Made by a program: the position numbers and the translations under genes. The notes under the pieces were generated by a model, which was not told where the DNA came from, did not search any database, and saw only the letters and a program-made list of their open reading frames with translations. 64,000 bases of DNA. Origin: Acorus gramineus. Its lineage: Eukaryota > Streptophyta > Magnoliopsida > Acorales > Acoraceae. The stretch spans positions 228,586-292,585 of the forward strand of contig JAUJYN010000070.1 of NCBI GenBank assembly GCA_030737835.1, read 5' to 3'. Below, in pieces: positions 22,201 through 32,670 of the stretch (its first letter is position 1; each line of letters opens with the position of its first letter).

Positions 22201-23074
22201 TTCGATTGAGGAGCAGCGACTCTTAGCATCCGTCATTGACTTGCTGGTATAGAATACGAGACGTCGCAGGCCCTGGTCTTTGTGGAAGAGTGCTGCGCTC
22301 ACGGAGGTGGTGGAAACCGCGAGGTACGGATAGACCTCCTAACCTTCGACCGGGACCGAGAGGATCGGCGGCCTAATGAGATGCTCCTTGAGCTCGCAGA
22401 ATGCAGCTTGCTGCGCCTCGCCCCACTTCATCCCCTTGCCTGCCTTGACAACTTGAAAGAATGGGCGGCAGCAATCCGAAAGTCGAGAAATGAATCGTGC
22501 GAGCGTGGCGACCCGTCCCGTAATCACCTGTATGCTGATTTTGGAGAAGGGGACGCGCTAAATTCCTGGACTTTTATCGGGCTAGCCCCTATCCCTTGTC
22601 GGTGGACAATGTGACCCAAAAGATGTCCAGAGGAGACCCCAAAGGAACATTTTGTTGGGTTCAACTTCATACACATCGTCCGAAGAGTTTCGAAAGCTTC
22701 CGACAAATGGACTAGATGGTCGTGGTGACAATGACTCTTTATGACCGTATCGTCGATGTAAACCTCAACGGTACGTCCGATGAGATCGCGGAAAACTTTG
22801 TTCACCAACCGCTGGAAAGTGGCCCCGACGTTTTTCAACCTGAACGACATTACCGTGTAACAATAGAGCCTGCGCTCGGTGATAAACGCCGTCTTCTCCT
22901 AGTCTTTTGGTGGAGTGGGATTTGGTTATATCCCGAATAGGCGTCAAAAAAGATAATCACCGGTACCCGGCCGTCGCATCGACCAGTTGATCGATTTTGG
23001 GAAGGGGGTAACTGTCTTTGGGGCATGCTTTGTTCAGGTTGGTGAAGTCGATACAAACTCTCCAATTACCGTTC
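13266..23074 (-). repeat. Nine-unit tandem array of the RT-RNase H segment (array A)
   Basis: Nine head-to-tail copies of one internal pol segment. Units start at the TTCGAGAAGG junction at 13266, 14331, 15418, 16506, 17602, 18689, 19785, 20882 and 21979, giving lengths of 1065, 1087, 1088, 1096, 1087, 1096, 1097, 1097 and 1096 bp. Each unit holds RT from the block NGNWRVCIDF through DAYSGYNQ, FQRLVNKVF, the catalytic YIDD and GHIVHRQG, then the RNase H connection and domain to VADFLLE. At each boundary, RNase H runs into the RT start again, out of frame, giving LLEER and a stop. Length differences come from a 9-bp deletion (units 1, 2, 3 and 5), a 1-bp C-run change and a 24-bp deletion in unit 1. 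Most units are nearly identical. The right end joins the normal RT N-terminal region and the left end joins the second RNase H, so the array sits inside one element. Confidence 0.95.
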
Positions 23075-23330
23075 TTCTTCTTGACGAGGATAACATTCGA
23101 GATCCAGTCGGGATATTGAACCTCTTGGATAAATCTCGCTTCAAGGAGGCGATCAATTTCGTCCGATATGATCCTGTTGCGTTTGGAGACAAAGCGTCGC
23201 TGCTTCTGCCTGACGGGGGTTGAACCTGGACAGATATTGAGCTCGTGGACAGCGATCGCAGGGTCAATCCCGGGCATGTCACTGTGTGTCGAGGTGAACA
23301 CAACCTGGTTGGCCCGCAACATGGCTAATA
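21979..23330 (-). pseudogene. Reverse transcriptase N-terminal region with the last array unit
   Basis: This is the only place in array A where RT has its natural upstream sequence. Reading down from about 23330: HSDMPGIDPAIAVHEL, EIDRLLEARFIQEV, SNVILVKKKNGNWRV, then NKACPKDSYPLPKID and FFDAYSGYNQIPLH. The last has the first catalytic Asp, and the YIDD box follows within the same unit. A 1-bp deletion at about 22909 (TTTTGGTGGAG, where other units have TTTTGGGTGGAG) breaks the frame in this unit. RT copies the element RNA into DNA; this copy is not functional. Confidence 0.8.
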
Positions 23331-23482
23331 AGGCATCTTGGTCCTCGAGGGGGAGGAGACTTCCTATCTGGACGGTCCTCTCGATGGGTCTGCGTCCAAT
23401 GGGATAGATTCGACCGGCTCAAGAGTGGGGGATTCGGTTTCTTCTTGCGCGAGAGCTTGAGCCCACTTAGGTGGTCGGTCGT

Positions 23483-24118
23483 CTAATTGCTATAATGGTG
23501 GGGGAGGATCGTCTTGAGGCAACAGGGCGGCTGCACTTGAGGCGATCGCGCAGCAACGCCTCGCGGTGACCTGATTGCCACGGATGTCAATCGTCGAGCG
23601 ACCGTTACTGGTGAGGCAACACATAACCTGGTGTAGAGTTGAGAGTACGCCTTCCATGCGATGAATCTAGTCCCATCCCATGATGGCATTATAAGCTGAG
23701 GGGGAATCCACCACAATGAAGTCGATGTCCAAAGTACGATCGGCTGCGGTGACTGGCAGAGTCACCACTCCAACCGGAGTGATTTGATTCCCGTCGAATC
23801 CGACTAGTGGCGGACTCGAGCGCTGAATGATCTCCGCGTCTAACCCCATCCGGGTGAAAGCGCTGAGAAAAAGAATGTTGGCGCTGCTTCCACCATTGAT
23901 CATGATCCTTTGAGCCTGACAGTTGCATATAAAGAGGGTAACGACCAATGGGTCCGAGTGGGGAAGGAGTACCTCTTCGAGATCGTGTGGATCGAATCTG
24001 ATGGCGTGAACCCCGATAGTTTCCGGTTCTCGGCTCGGCCTCCAGTTTGATCTCCTGGGCTTTTCCTCCCTCGGTTCCATCTTTGGCGGGCTAAGTCATC
24101 CATGTATGGTTGACACAA
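23483..24118 (-). pseudogene. Retropepsin-type protease of the Tat-type element
   Basis: Open over 23667-24080: HSDPLVVTLFICNC, RIMINGGSSANILFLSAF, FTRMGLDAEI, LVGFDGNQITPVGVV, and YNAIMGWD followed by a stop at 23667. A downstream frame continues to about 23483. The catalytic motif in this family is normally (V/I)DGGSS(A)D. Here the first Asp is Asn (AAT) and the residue before ILF is also Asn, so the protease cannot cut Gag-Pol. It lies between gag and RT as expected. Confidence 0.8.
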
Positions 24119-25734
24119 CCCGAGGCGGTGGGTTCATTGGTTTTGCGCCGGCGACGCGTCCATTCGTGCCCCCAATGTTGGGGGATGCCTGTCGAGCCAC
24201 ATAGTACGCGAGGCGGCCACCACGTATTAAAGCTTCGACTTGTGAGCGAAGACTACGGAACTAGTCTGTGGTGTGACAACCTCGTTATGGAATTCGGATC
24301 TCCGATTTTGGTCGCGATTCTCTACGGGTGACCTGATTGGGACTGGGGCCGGAAGAACCCCTTGTCGCAGTTCTCCTTCCACACATGCCCAGTAGGGACG
24401 GTAAGGGGGGTTGATTTGACATTGGACTACCTGGGAGTCCGCCCTGCGGACGTCGCGGCATCGCCTTTCTTCGTAGGGCCGGAAGGTGGCTTCTTCGAGG
24501 TCGTTCCCCCCTTAGGCGTTGGGTGACAGAGATAGGGGTCGTCACCTTTCAGTTGGCAAGCGCGGCATCCTCCTCCAACCGGAGGTAGCCGTCGACCTGT
24601 AACAATATGTCAGCCATGTCGACAGGAGGCTTTCGGACGAGGAATTCGTAGAAGTTCCCAGTCGCCACCAGTCCTGAGCGGAAGGCCATCGTGGCAGTCC
24701 TTGGGTCACAGTCGTCGACCTGAGTCATCTCGGTACTGAAACGCATGAGGTAATCCTTCAATCGTTCACCTTCGGCTTGTCTCATCCTGAAGAGGTTGGC
24801 GACATCTTTTTTCGGCTTGCAATAGCAGATGTAGTGGCCGATAAAGAGTTCGCATAGGTTCCATAAGCTGGAGACAGAGCCCGGGGTGAGCTTCCGGAAC
24901 CAAGCGAGGGCTTGCCCCCCAAGACTTTGGAGAAAGACCTTACAGAGCAGGGCGTCATCCCCGGCTTCGAGGGACATGCGCTATTGAAACAAGAACAGAT
25001 GCTCTGTCGGGTCCGTCTTTCCCTCGTAAAGTTTAAATTTCGGGGGAGTGAATTTCTCCGAACGAGGGGTGCGGAGGATGTCCGCTAATAACGGGGAAAC
25101 AAGAACAGATGCTCTGTCGGGTCCGTCTTTCCCTCGTAAAGTTTAAATTTCAGGGGAGTGAATTTCTTTGGACAAAGGGTGTGGAGGATGTCCGCTGATA
25201 ACGGGGACAAGTGGATCAATTCTGCCGTCTCGAGCGTGTGGTCAGTGGCGGTGCATGGTCTCATGGTGCGGAACCGCTGGTCCATTACCTTCATTAGATC
25301 TTCGCGAAGTCCTGGGTTGTCTTGGCGTGGCCTCTTGGAATTGACGGCCACGTTCGACGAACCGGCGGGTTCTTCGACATGAAGGGGATTTGCCTGAGGA
25401 TCTACGCAATGCAGGTGTTTGCCCATGTGTGGGGCGTTGGGTTGCGCAAGTGGGACGGCCTCCGCAGGCTGTCGGTCGATTGCCCCGTTTTCTTGTTCCA
25501 GCGGGTTGTCCAGCAGGTTGCGAAGGCGCTCATTCTCGCGTCGCATCTCGTCCATTGAACGACGGAGTCCTTCTGCCTCGGCCTTGAGACCGGCTTCGTC
25601 CATGCGGCGTTGCGGATCAACTCCGTCGAAGCGCGGGTTTTCCCTCGGCAGACTTCCGGGATCAGACGAGGCGCTACGTAGTACTGATCGGATGACTGGG
25701 GTGGAAGAGACGGAAGGTTTTTCTTGGGGGGCAT
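24119..25734 (-). pseudogene. Gag of the large Tat-type retrotransposon
   Basis: Minus-strand Gag remnant next to its own LTR. The N-terminal part (25813-25085) is the best preserved: EAEGLRRSMDEMRRENERL suggests a coiled coil, followed by KRPRQDNPGLREDLMK and KFKLYEGKTDPTEHLF. After a 110-bp duplication and a frameshift, the capsid core continues at 24977-24549 (LQSLGGQALAWFRKL, LFIGHYICY, EGERLKDYLMRFS, MADILLQVDGYLRLEEDAA). The C-terminal region down to about 24119 is frameshifted and no clean zinc knuckle is readable. The ATG at 25734 (MPPKKNLPS) is out of frame with the rest; the main frame stays open upstream of it, so the start is uncertain. Confidence 0.75.
24986..25205. repeat. 110-bp tandem duplication inside gag
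   Basis: GAAACAAGAACAGATGCTCT occurs at 24986 and again at 25096, and the following 100 bases repeat with several substitutions. The truncated gag copies at 5221 and 45900 have one unit only, so the duplication is specific to the large element. It shifts the gag frame. Confidence 0.8.
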
Positions 25735-25773
25735 GTTTCGATCGCGCACATCCCCTTACCTGGCGCGCCAAGC

Positions 25774-26333
25774 TGGAGGTACAGAAATTGACTATCTGGA
25801 TTCGGGTCATCAAGATCTGCCGACTCCGCTCCTCCCAATCTCCTCCTTGGTCCTGCCGGCTTCCTTCCTTCTAAGGTAAGGTGGTAGTTTGTTGTGACTG
25901 AACCTCGAGATCTTTCTCTAGGCTGCCTACGTACCCCTCCTGACTTTTGGCTCTCAATTTGTCTATGGGGATCAAGTCATACGTAGTTCCTATTTAAAGT
26001 GTTCTCCCCAACCCCTAGGATCATCTGAAGATCATATCTACATGAGTCCTGGATTTTTGGGATCGATCTCATCCTATTGAGATTTACTTCATCTGTGACC
26101 TAGATTCGCTCAGATTCTAGAGTTGACTTATTCCTGAGACCTATCTATTTGGCCCTAGTGGATAAGCGTCCCATGATTTAGGATTTGTTGGATCTGCATT
26201 CTCTAACCCAGTCAACTGACAGGCGGCGGATTCAGCGATGAGGGGTGATCCGGGTCTTGGGTTTCCACCTAAGCGGGTCGTGAGCCGTCGCCGCGTGGGG
26301 CTCTACGGATGGACCTCATTTTTGGGCCCTACA
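25774..26333 (-). repeat. 5' LTR of the large Tat-type retrotransposon
   Basis: 560 bp. On the minus strand it reads TGTAGGGCCC...GTACCTCCA, with proper TG...CA ends. The leader GCTTGGCGCGCCAGGTAAGG follows directly on the gag side; it may hold the primer binding site, but I cannot assign the tRNA. The outer end at 26333 abuts TAAGTGATTC, DNA that also occurs at 1751 and 42414. The TATA-like motif is altered to TTTAAATAG. It differs from the left LTR by a number of substitutions and small indels, so insertion was not recent. Confidence 0.8.
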
Positions 26334-26520
26334 TAAGTGATTCAAGGAATTAAAGTTTCCAATTGCCTAATGGTTATCTGTTATTAAAGTTTAACAATGT
26401 AATAAGAAACTTATCATTTATTCTCATTTGTGACACCTAGGAGAGCTATTTACTCAAAAAGGCGATGGGTTCCACATGTATTCTCATTAATGAATTAATA
26501 TTAACACGATGAGTACTCTT
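26334..26520. other. Right flank of the retrotransposon, duplicated AT-rich DNA
   Basis: 26334-26460 matches 1751-1885 and the copy near 42414. The remainder leads into the 518-bp repeats. No gene seen. Confidence 0.6.
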
Positions 26521-28739
26521 AACATTTAGATTAACATTTCCATATTTTTTATGACTTGTGAGTACTCTTACATTAATGAATTAATATCAACACGATGAAA
26601 TCACATATCATCCAAAAGCAAAATCACATCCCCTTCCCCATAAAAAAAAATAAAACATGATACTATCCGATGAAGGCATACATACATACCTAAGCTATAA
26701 TCATCTGCATTAGCCATGTGATGGGTGCGCGTGATTGTAACTCCGCAATGATCCCTAATGAAAAATGATAGTTAGATAACATCAGTGTAACAGACAAACA
26801 AACACATGATAGTGTTTCAAGAAAGAAGATTCAAATCAAACTGAAATGCTGAAATGAAAAAAAATCAGAAATTGATCAACATTGACACATTACATTCTTG
26901 TATTAAAATGTCTGGAAAAAAAAAGATCAACGCAAAAGCAGAGGTTCACCTTCTCAACATCATTCAATCCTTCGTGCAGCTTAAAAATCACGCTCCTTAA
27001 TTGAACACACGAATCACTTCATCGAATTGTCACCTCTTAACATTTAGATTAACATTTCCATATTTTTTATGACTTGTGAGTACTCTTACATTAATGAATT
27101 AATATCAACACGATGAAATCACATATCATCCAAAAGCAAAATCACATCCCCTTCCCCATAAAAAAAAATAAAACATGATACTATCCGATGAAGGCATACA
27201 TACATACCTAAGCTATAATCATCTGCATTAGCCATGTGATGGGTGCGCGTGATTGTAACTCCGCAATGATCCCTAATGAAAAATGATAGTTAGATAACAT
27301 CAGTGTAACAGACAAACAAACACATGATAGTGTTTCAAGAAAGAAGATTCAAATCAAACTGAAATGCTGAAATGAAAAAAAATCAGAAATTGATCAACAT
27401 TGACACATTACATTCTTGTATTAAAATGTCTGGAAAAAAAAAGATCAACGCAAAAGCAGAGGTTCACCTTCTCAACATCATTCAATCCTTCGTGCAGCTT
27501 AAAAATCACGCTCCTTAATTGAACACACGAATCACTTCATCGAATTGTCACCTCTTAACATTTAGATTAACATTTCCATATTTTTTATGACTTGTGAGTA
27601 CTCTTACATTAATGAATTAATATCAACACGATGAAATCACATATCATCCAAAAGCAAAATCACATCCCCTTCCCCATAAAAAAAAATAAAACATGATACT
27701 ATCCGATGAAGGCATACATACATACCTAAGCTATAATCATCTGCATTAGCCATGTGATGGGTGCGCGTGATTGTAACTCCGCAATGATCCCTAATGAAAA
27801 ATGATAGTTAGATAACATCAGTGTAACAGACAAACAAACACATGATAGTGTTTCAAGAAAGAAGATTCAAATCAAATTGAAATGCTGAAATGAAAAAAAA
27901 TCAGAAATTGATCAACATTGACACCCATAGTTGTCTGGGCGGCTAAGCGAGCCTAGGCGGTGGCCAACCGCCTAGCCGCCTAGGCGTGCTTAGGCGCGCC
28001 TAGGCGGCGCTTAATTAAGATTTTATAATTGAAATTGGTAATTATATTAAAATTATTTATCTACCTATCCATTTTTTAATTTTTTTATGAATATTACTTA
28101 AAATGAAGAATGCTATTTATAAATAAATAACACATGGATGTAATTTATTGGTGCATGTCCATTTTAAAAAAATTAATATAATCTAACCCTAGTGGCATTA
28201 AAGAAGAAGAAAAGGGGAAAGAGTTTAGAGAAGAATGAGATAAGAGTTCAAAATTTTTGAGGAGAGATAGGAGGGAGAGACAAAAAATCAATGGAGACTC
28301 ACTTGGGATCGGGAGAATTCGCTACACTGTTGACCGGCAGAGTAGGTGATGTTTCAATCTTTCGATTGTGTTTTTTTTTCTTTTATTTTTTTAGGTTAGG
28401 CGAGGGATTGGGCGAGCTAGGCGTGATTAAGGCGGGCTAGGCGTGATTTAGGGGGGTAGGCGGGCCCAGGCGCCCGCCTAATTAACATGCTATTAGGCGG
28501 GCGATCGCCTAGGTCCATCTGGACCGCCTAGCCGCCTAGGCGGCGCCTAGGCGACGCCTAGGCGTCGCCCAGACAACTATGATTGACACATTACATTCTT
28601 GTATTAAAATGTCTGGAAAAAAAAAGATCAACGCAAAAGCAGAGGTTCACCTTCTCAACATCATTCAATCCTTCGTGCAGCTTAAAAATCACGCTCCTTA
28701 ATTGAACACACGAATCACTTCATCGAATTGTCACCTCTG
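26521..28739. repeat. Three 518-bp tandem repeats, the third split by a MITE
   Basis: Units begin at AACATTTAGATTAACATTTC at 26521, 27039 and 27557, an exact 518-bp period with almost no differences, so the triplication is young. The third unit carries a 657-bp insertion plus an 8-bp target duplication. On the minus strand each unit contains a possible 65-nt exon (26754-26690 in unit 1, acceptor TTTTTCATTAG, donor GTATGTATG). It includes the frame ATGGCTAATGCAGATGATTA. An upstream block ends in GGATTGAATGATGTTGAGAAG. Degenerate relatives of part of the unit lie around 30840-31030 and 31150-31370, upstream of the V-ATPase G exon. Confidence 0.85.
27925..28581. mobile_element. hAT-type MITE, 657 bp
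   Basis: Terminal inverted repeats start CATAGTTGTCTGGGCGG and end CGCCCAGACAACTATG. The insertion is flanked by an 8-bp direct repeat, ATTGACAC (27917-27924 and 28582-28589). The uninterrupted 518-bp units 1 and 2 carry a single ATTGACAC at this point, which proves the insertion site. An 8-bp duplication and CA-starting ends indicate the hAT superfamily. The subterminal regions are packed with the GC-rich palindrome-like motif GCCTAGGCG; the centre is AT-rich. There is no coding region, so it depends on a transposase elsewhere. Confidence 0.85.
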
Positions 28740-28994
28740 AGTCGTCATCGCCAGATCGTTATCGGGTTGAAAATATCTTCATAGATTATTTGAGTTACTG
28801 TAGATGAGTGCCAACTGATAAATTTGTAACGAATTTTAAATACCTTGTAGGATCATCAATACAAATTAATGAGTAAAGAAGTAGTATCCAAAATATCTAA
28901 TTTAAGCGCTTGGGGTAAAAAAACAAAGACATGGAGACATGTTCACATTTCTTTATTTACTACTGACATATGAAAAGGGAATGTTAATCCTTAC

Positions 28995-29082
28995 CACTTC
29001 TGGCAGTATTAACAATGTGCTGGGCTTCTTGTTCTGCAGCTAACAAATGCTGAATTCCACCCTGATGACTGTTTGATTCCAT
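28995..29082 (-). pseudogene. VHA-G: First coding exon of V-type H+-ATPase subunit G
   Basis: Reading down from 29082, the exon encodes [20 protein letters not shown] followed by nine more residues (ending TARS) and one base of the next codon: 88 nt, ending before the donor GTAAGG. A splice acceptor (TTGCAG) lies just upstream of the ATG, so there is a 5' UTR intron as in many plant genes. The residues match the N-terminus of plant VHA-G, a stator-stalk subunit of the vacuolar proton pump. The next exon should continue with AKMARLKQAK-like sequence, but the minus strand downstream (28994 to 26334) holds only AT-rich DNA and the 518-bp repeats. The full protein is about 110 residues, so this looks like an orphan exon unless an unusually long intron crosses the retrotransposon. 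Confidence 0.8.
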
Positions 29083-32000
29083 TTAGCCTGCAACAGCCAT
29101 CTCAACAAGATCAATGCATTCCAATACAAACTTGAAAACATAACAACAAATAAACCTTTATCCCATCAGCAATGGGTTTGCAAAGGAATGCAGCTTAGAG
29201 TTGATAAGTCACCAATATATGATTTAGTTAGCTTTTTACGACCAATTCTCAACCTGACATCAACCCATAGTAGGGATTCTGGCAGCAAAGTTCCTGTCCA
29301 AATTCAGTATATGAATATGTCGTGGGGCTACCATGATGTGGCAAGGCACTGAGTTCATGCCAAAGCCAGTTGACACGATGGGAGAGAGTATCTTTTGGCT
29401 TATACAACACCAAAAAGAGTCATTACATGATACACAAATGAGTAATAACAGCATTGGACATTATAAATTAAATACAGGTAACTTCAATTATATATTTACA
29501 AGAATCCTCAACTTTTATCTGTATGTCAGTAACTGAACAAATGGTAGGTTTACACAAGATGGGTCCCAAGGTGATGCAATTTATAGCAGTTTTTGTAAGA
29601 AAAAACTTGCAGAACAATGTGCAATTTAGGGTTCAGATTTATTTAAGGTTGATACTGATTACATTTATGTGAGTATAGCCATTTATACAGCCAGAAAATT
29701 ACTAACAATATCGTATTTTTCATCAAGGATGGCTATTTTAGACAACCATTTGCGAATGTAAAAAGTAATTCCGCCTTTTTTTACAGGGAGATTGGGGTCT
29801 TCATATAAAAAATGATGCCCCTCGAACATAAGGAGACAAGATATCCCTCAAAAGGGCAAAAAAAAACAACAAAACCAAAACAAATGAAGAAGCCACTCCT
29901 CTCACCCAAAATGCCCTATATAATATCCTTCACCAATTTCCCCACGATTGTAGAAGCCAATTCTTCACAAAGGAGCACCATTAAAAAGGACCAAAAATAA
30001 TTCTCACTAACAATGACCAATGTACCAATAAGTGAATGACTAAAGAGACAGTTCAATAAACAAAGCCAATAAACTGTGCACCTATCACTGCAGCATCAGC
30101 TTGAAAGAATTTATAAAAACCTCCATAAGTATATCAAATTTTCTAGTTTTTTCCCTGCTGCTGAACATGGCCTATTGATATTCTAGTCTAAGGCAGCTGT
30201 TTTGAGTTGCAGATGGCTACCTAGGTAAATAAAAGCTCTTGACAGTGAATGGGCTACCTAGGTAAAAAGGACCTATTAAGAGCGAATGGAAGAGGGAGGG
30301 GTTCTATACTTCTATATTGAACTAAATTCACATATAGGAAAATGATTGGATGTCCCATTGTGTACATTGTTGAAATGGATAAAAAGGACTGGATGCCCAC
30401 CTAACATAATAAAGATTCCGTGAAACATCTATGAAGAAAAAGTCTTCCAAAGGCAAACATGCTCTTTTAATTATTATATAGCAGTAATCGTTCCTGCAGA
30501 TACATTTTATCAGGATAACTATATATCAAGCAATTTTTTTCAACATGCAAATGGTAGGGTTCATATATCCAGTTGTTTTAATAGTTTGGCTATCATATTA
30601 CCAACAAGTTCTAGTGTAACATAAGTTAGATAGAGATTATTATTCCACTATACCATGCGCAGATGTGCTATAATCCACAATCACAAGAAATGTAAAAACC
30701 CAAAGGGAGGGAAGGGGGAAGGGGGGCTTCTTAAGTGAAGGAAACATCCAGTATTCATAAAAGTAAACCGTTGGTAAATAACAGATAAAGTGCATCCATG
30801 TGAGGTAAAATGAGACACAGAATCCCAATAAGAATGGATTTCAAGAAAGTAGATTCAAATCTATCTGAAATGCTCGACTGAAAAAAACCAGATATCAATC
30901 GACATTGACACATTACATTTTTGCAATCAAAATGTCTGGAAAAAATGAGATTGAGGCACAAGTTCACCTTCTCAACATTGTGCGGCTTCAAAATCACGCT
31001 CTTTGATTGAATACGTGAATCACTTCGCCAGATAGTCGCCTCTAAGTCGTGTTCACCAGATCATCATTGGGTCACCGTCACCAACAGATCATCAGATCTG
31101 AGTCGTCACCACCTGATCATTAGATCAGTGAAACAGACAAACACGCACATCATGATAGGGCTTATGAAAGTAGATTAAAATCAATCTGAAATGCTCCAAT
31201 GATAAAAAAAAAAAAAAAAAAAAAAGACCAGAAATCGATTAACATTGACACATTACATTCTTGCAATCAAAATATCTGAAAAAAAAAATGAGATCAACGC
31301 AGAGGTTCACCTTCTCAACATCATCCGATCCTTAGTGGGCTTGAAAATCATGCTATCGGATCATCATTGGATCGTTTTCGCCGATGGATCGTCACATCCG
31401 AGCCGTCGCCGTGTCGTCACCATCGAATGGTCGTCGCCGGATCGTCGCCGTCGAGTCGGGATGTCTTCGCCTCGCCAAGAGTTGGCCGAGCCAGAAACAA
31501 AAACCGACGTGAAGGGTCGGCGGTGTAAAAAGGGGAGGCGATTACACCACCGACGTCGGTCGGCTTACGATCTCTCGCCCGGCCAAATCTTGGCGATCAG
31601 AAAAAGGGCGGGATTTAGGGTTTCAGCGCCCCCACTTTTTTTTTTCTCTCTCTGTCATTAAATAGAGAAGAGGCGACAACTGGGCGACAGATGTAAGTAA
31701 CCGTTGGAAATCACTGACGGATATACCCATTATCCCGAACCCCCAAATTCCGGTTGTGAAACTAAATTGAACGTTTTAAATTTTAGGTTACGTTTGAAAA
31801 CACATATTAAAAAATAACTTTTACAATAAAGCTATTTTTTAAGATGATTTTAAACTTTAATTTTTTTAGAATGTTTTTTTTTTAATTTATGAATTAATAT
31901 TTGAAAGGAGTTTAATGTTTGGTAGAGAAAGTTGCTTTTCAATTCAAAAAATCGATTCCGATCAAAAAACGTTGTTTTTGAGCTTTATAAAACATAGATT

Positions 32001-32269
32001 TCGATTGAAAAATTAAAAAGAATCTAATGTTCGATTCTTTAAAAAACTGATCCGTTTGACTGCACAATTTTAGCTTTTCAACTTTTTAAAAAGCAAAAAC
32101 GTGCCCTAACGCGCAACCAAACGGGGCCTTAGTTTTGAAAAAATTCTATACAACGTTTTAAATTGAACGCTAACTCCTTTTGAAATTCTAATATGATCTT
32201 ATAAAAATATTTATGTAAATTTAAATAGCTTTATAAGATAATTTTTCGTTGTCAGATGAGAGATATTAC
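29083..32269. other. DNA upstream of the VHA-G exon; no clear gene
   Basis: AT-rich with degenerate copies of part of the 518-bp unit at about 30840-31030 and 31150-31370. On the minus strand, 31660-31380 is GC-richer and contains an AGAGAGA tract followed by CGCTGAAACCCTAAATCCCG. This resembles a plant 5' UTR and could be the original transcription start of the VHA-G gene on the minus strand. The plus-strand frame at 31245-31661 is Arg- and Ser-rich by composition, and I do not regard it as a gene. Confidence 0.4.
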
Positions 32270-32670
32270 ACTAATATTTTGTTTAACTAACCTGACTAAA
32301 AACATATAATACTAAAAAAAATCATACAATGTATTAAAAATATGAAAAATCATCTATAAATAATTATTTTATCCTTCTAGATAGAGTTTTATAATCAATT
32401 TAGAATGATAGAGTTTTATAAATAATTATTTACAAAGAGTTTTTCACATTTTTAACAAATTGAATTAGTTTTTTGATATACTATATTTTCAATCAAGGTT
32501 AACCACACGGAATATTCACATAATATTCATCATCTATCAATGGAGTTTAATTCAGGGGGTTATTTTAATTTATATAAATGTTTTTGAAGGATTATATGAA
32601 CTTTAAAAAAAGTCGGGAGGTTATATAGATTTCGAACGGTTTACATGGAGTTATTTGGATGTTTCCTTTT
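32270..32670. mobile_element. Decayed relative of the foldback MITE
   Basis: The right half (CATTTTTAACAAATTG, ATATTCATCATCTATCAATG, GGGGGTTATTTTAATTTATA, AGGTTATATAGATTTCG) aligns in order with the right arm of the element at 995-1524. The left half aligns more weakly and lacks the terminal ATCCATATAACC motifs. It is an older, truncated copy. Confidence 0.5.

Larger units (their letters stand above)
304..23074. repeat. Large segmental duplication, copy A (visible matching part)
   Basis: From base 304 the sequence matches the DNA starting at 35235 in the same order and orientation: AT-rich segment, foldback MITE, host exons, gag remnant, LTR, antisense gene, GC-rich repeats, integrase end and RT-RNase H array. 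The offset is about 34.93 kb at the left edge. It becomes about 40.67 kb after the 5.6-kb element present only in copy B, and about 38.53 kb after a 2.1-kb internal duplication present only in copy A. Copy B begins close to where the non-duplicated DNA of copy A ends, which fits a direct tandem duplication of roughly 35 kb. The part of copy B matching 23075-35234 lies beyond the window and is not seen. Confidence 0.85.

Noticed and set aside
13569-22940. Repeated plus-strand open frames (starting MEECCAHGGGG, MVVVTMTLYDR and MIDFGKGV) in every array unit
   Set aside because: They are antisense shadows of the RT-RNase H units; the minus-strand frames carry the recognisable YIDD and RNase H motifs.
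13266-23074. CRISPR-like or prokaryotic repeat array
   Set aside because: Units are about 1.09 kb and contiguous without spacers, and the context is a plant retrotransposon.
31245-31661. 138-residue plus-strand frame rich in Arg and Ser
   Set aside because: Its composition reflects a GC-rich 5' UTR-like region and degenerate repeats; no family motif, and the minus strand looks more like the transcribed leader.
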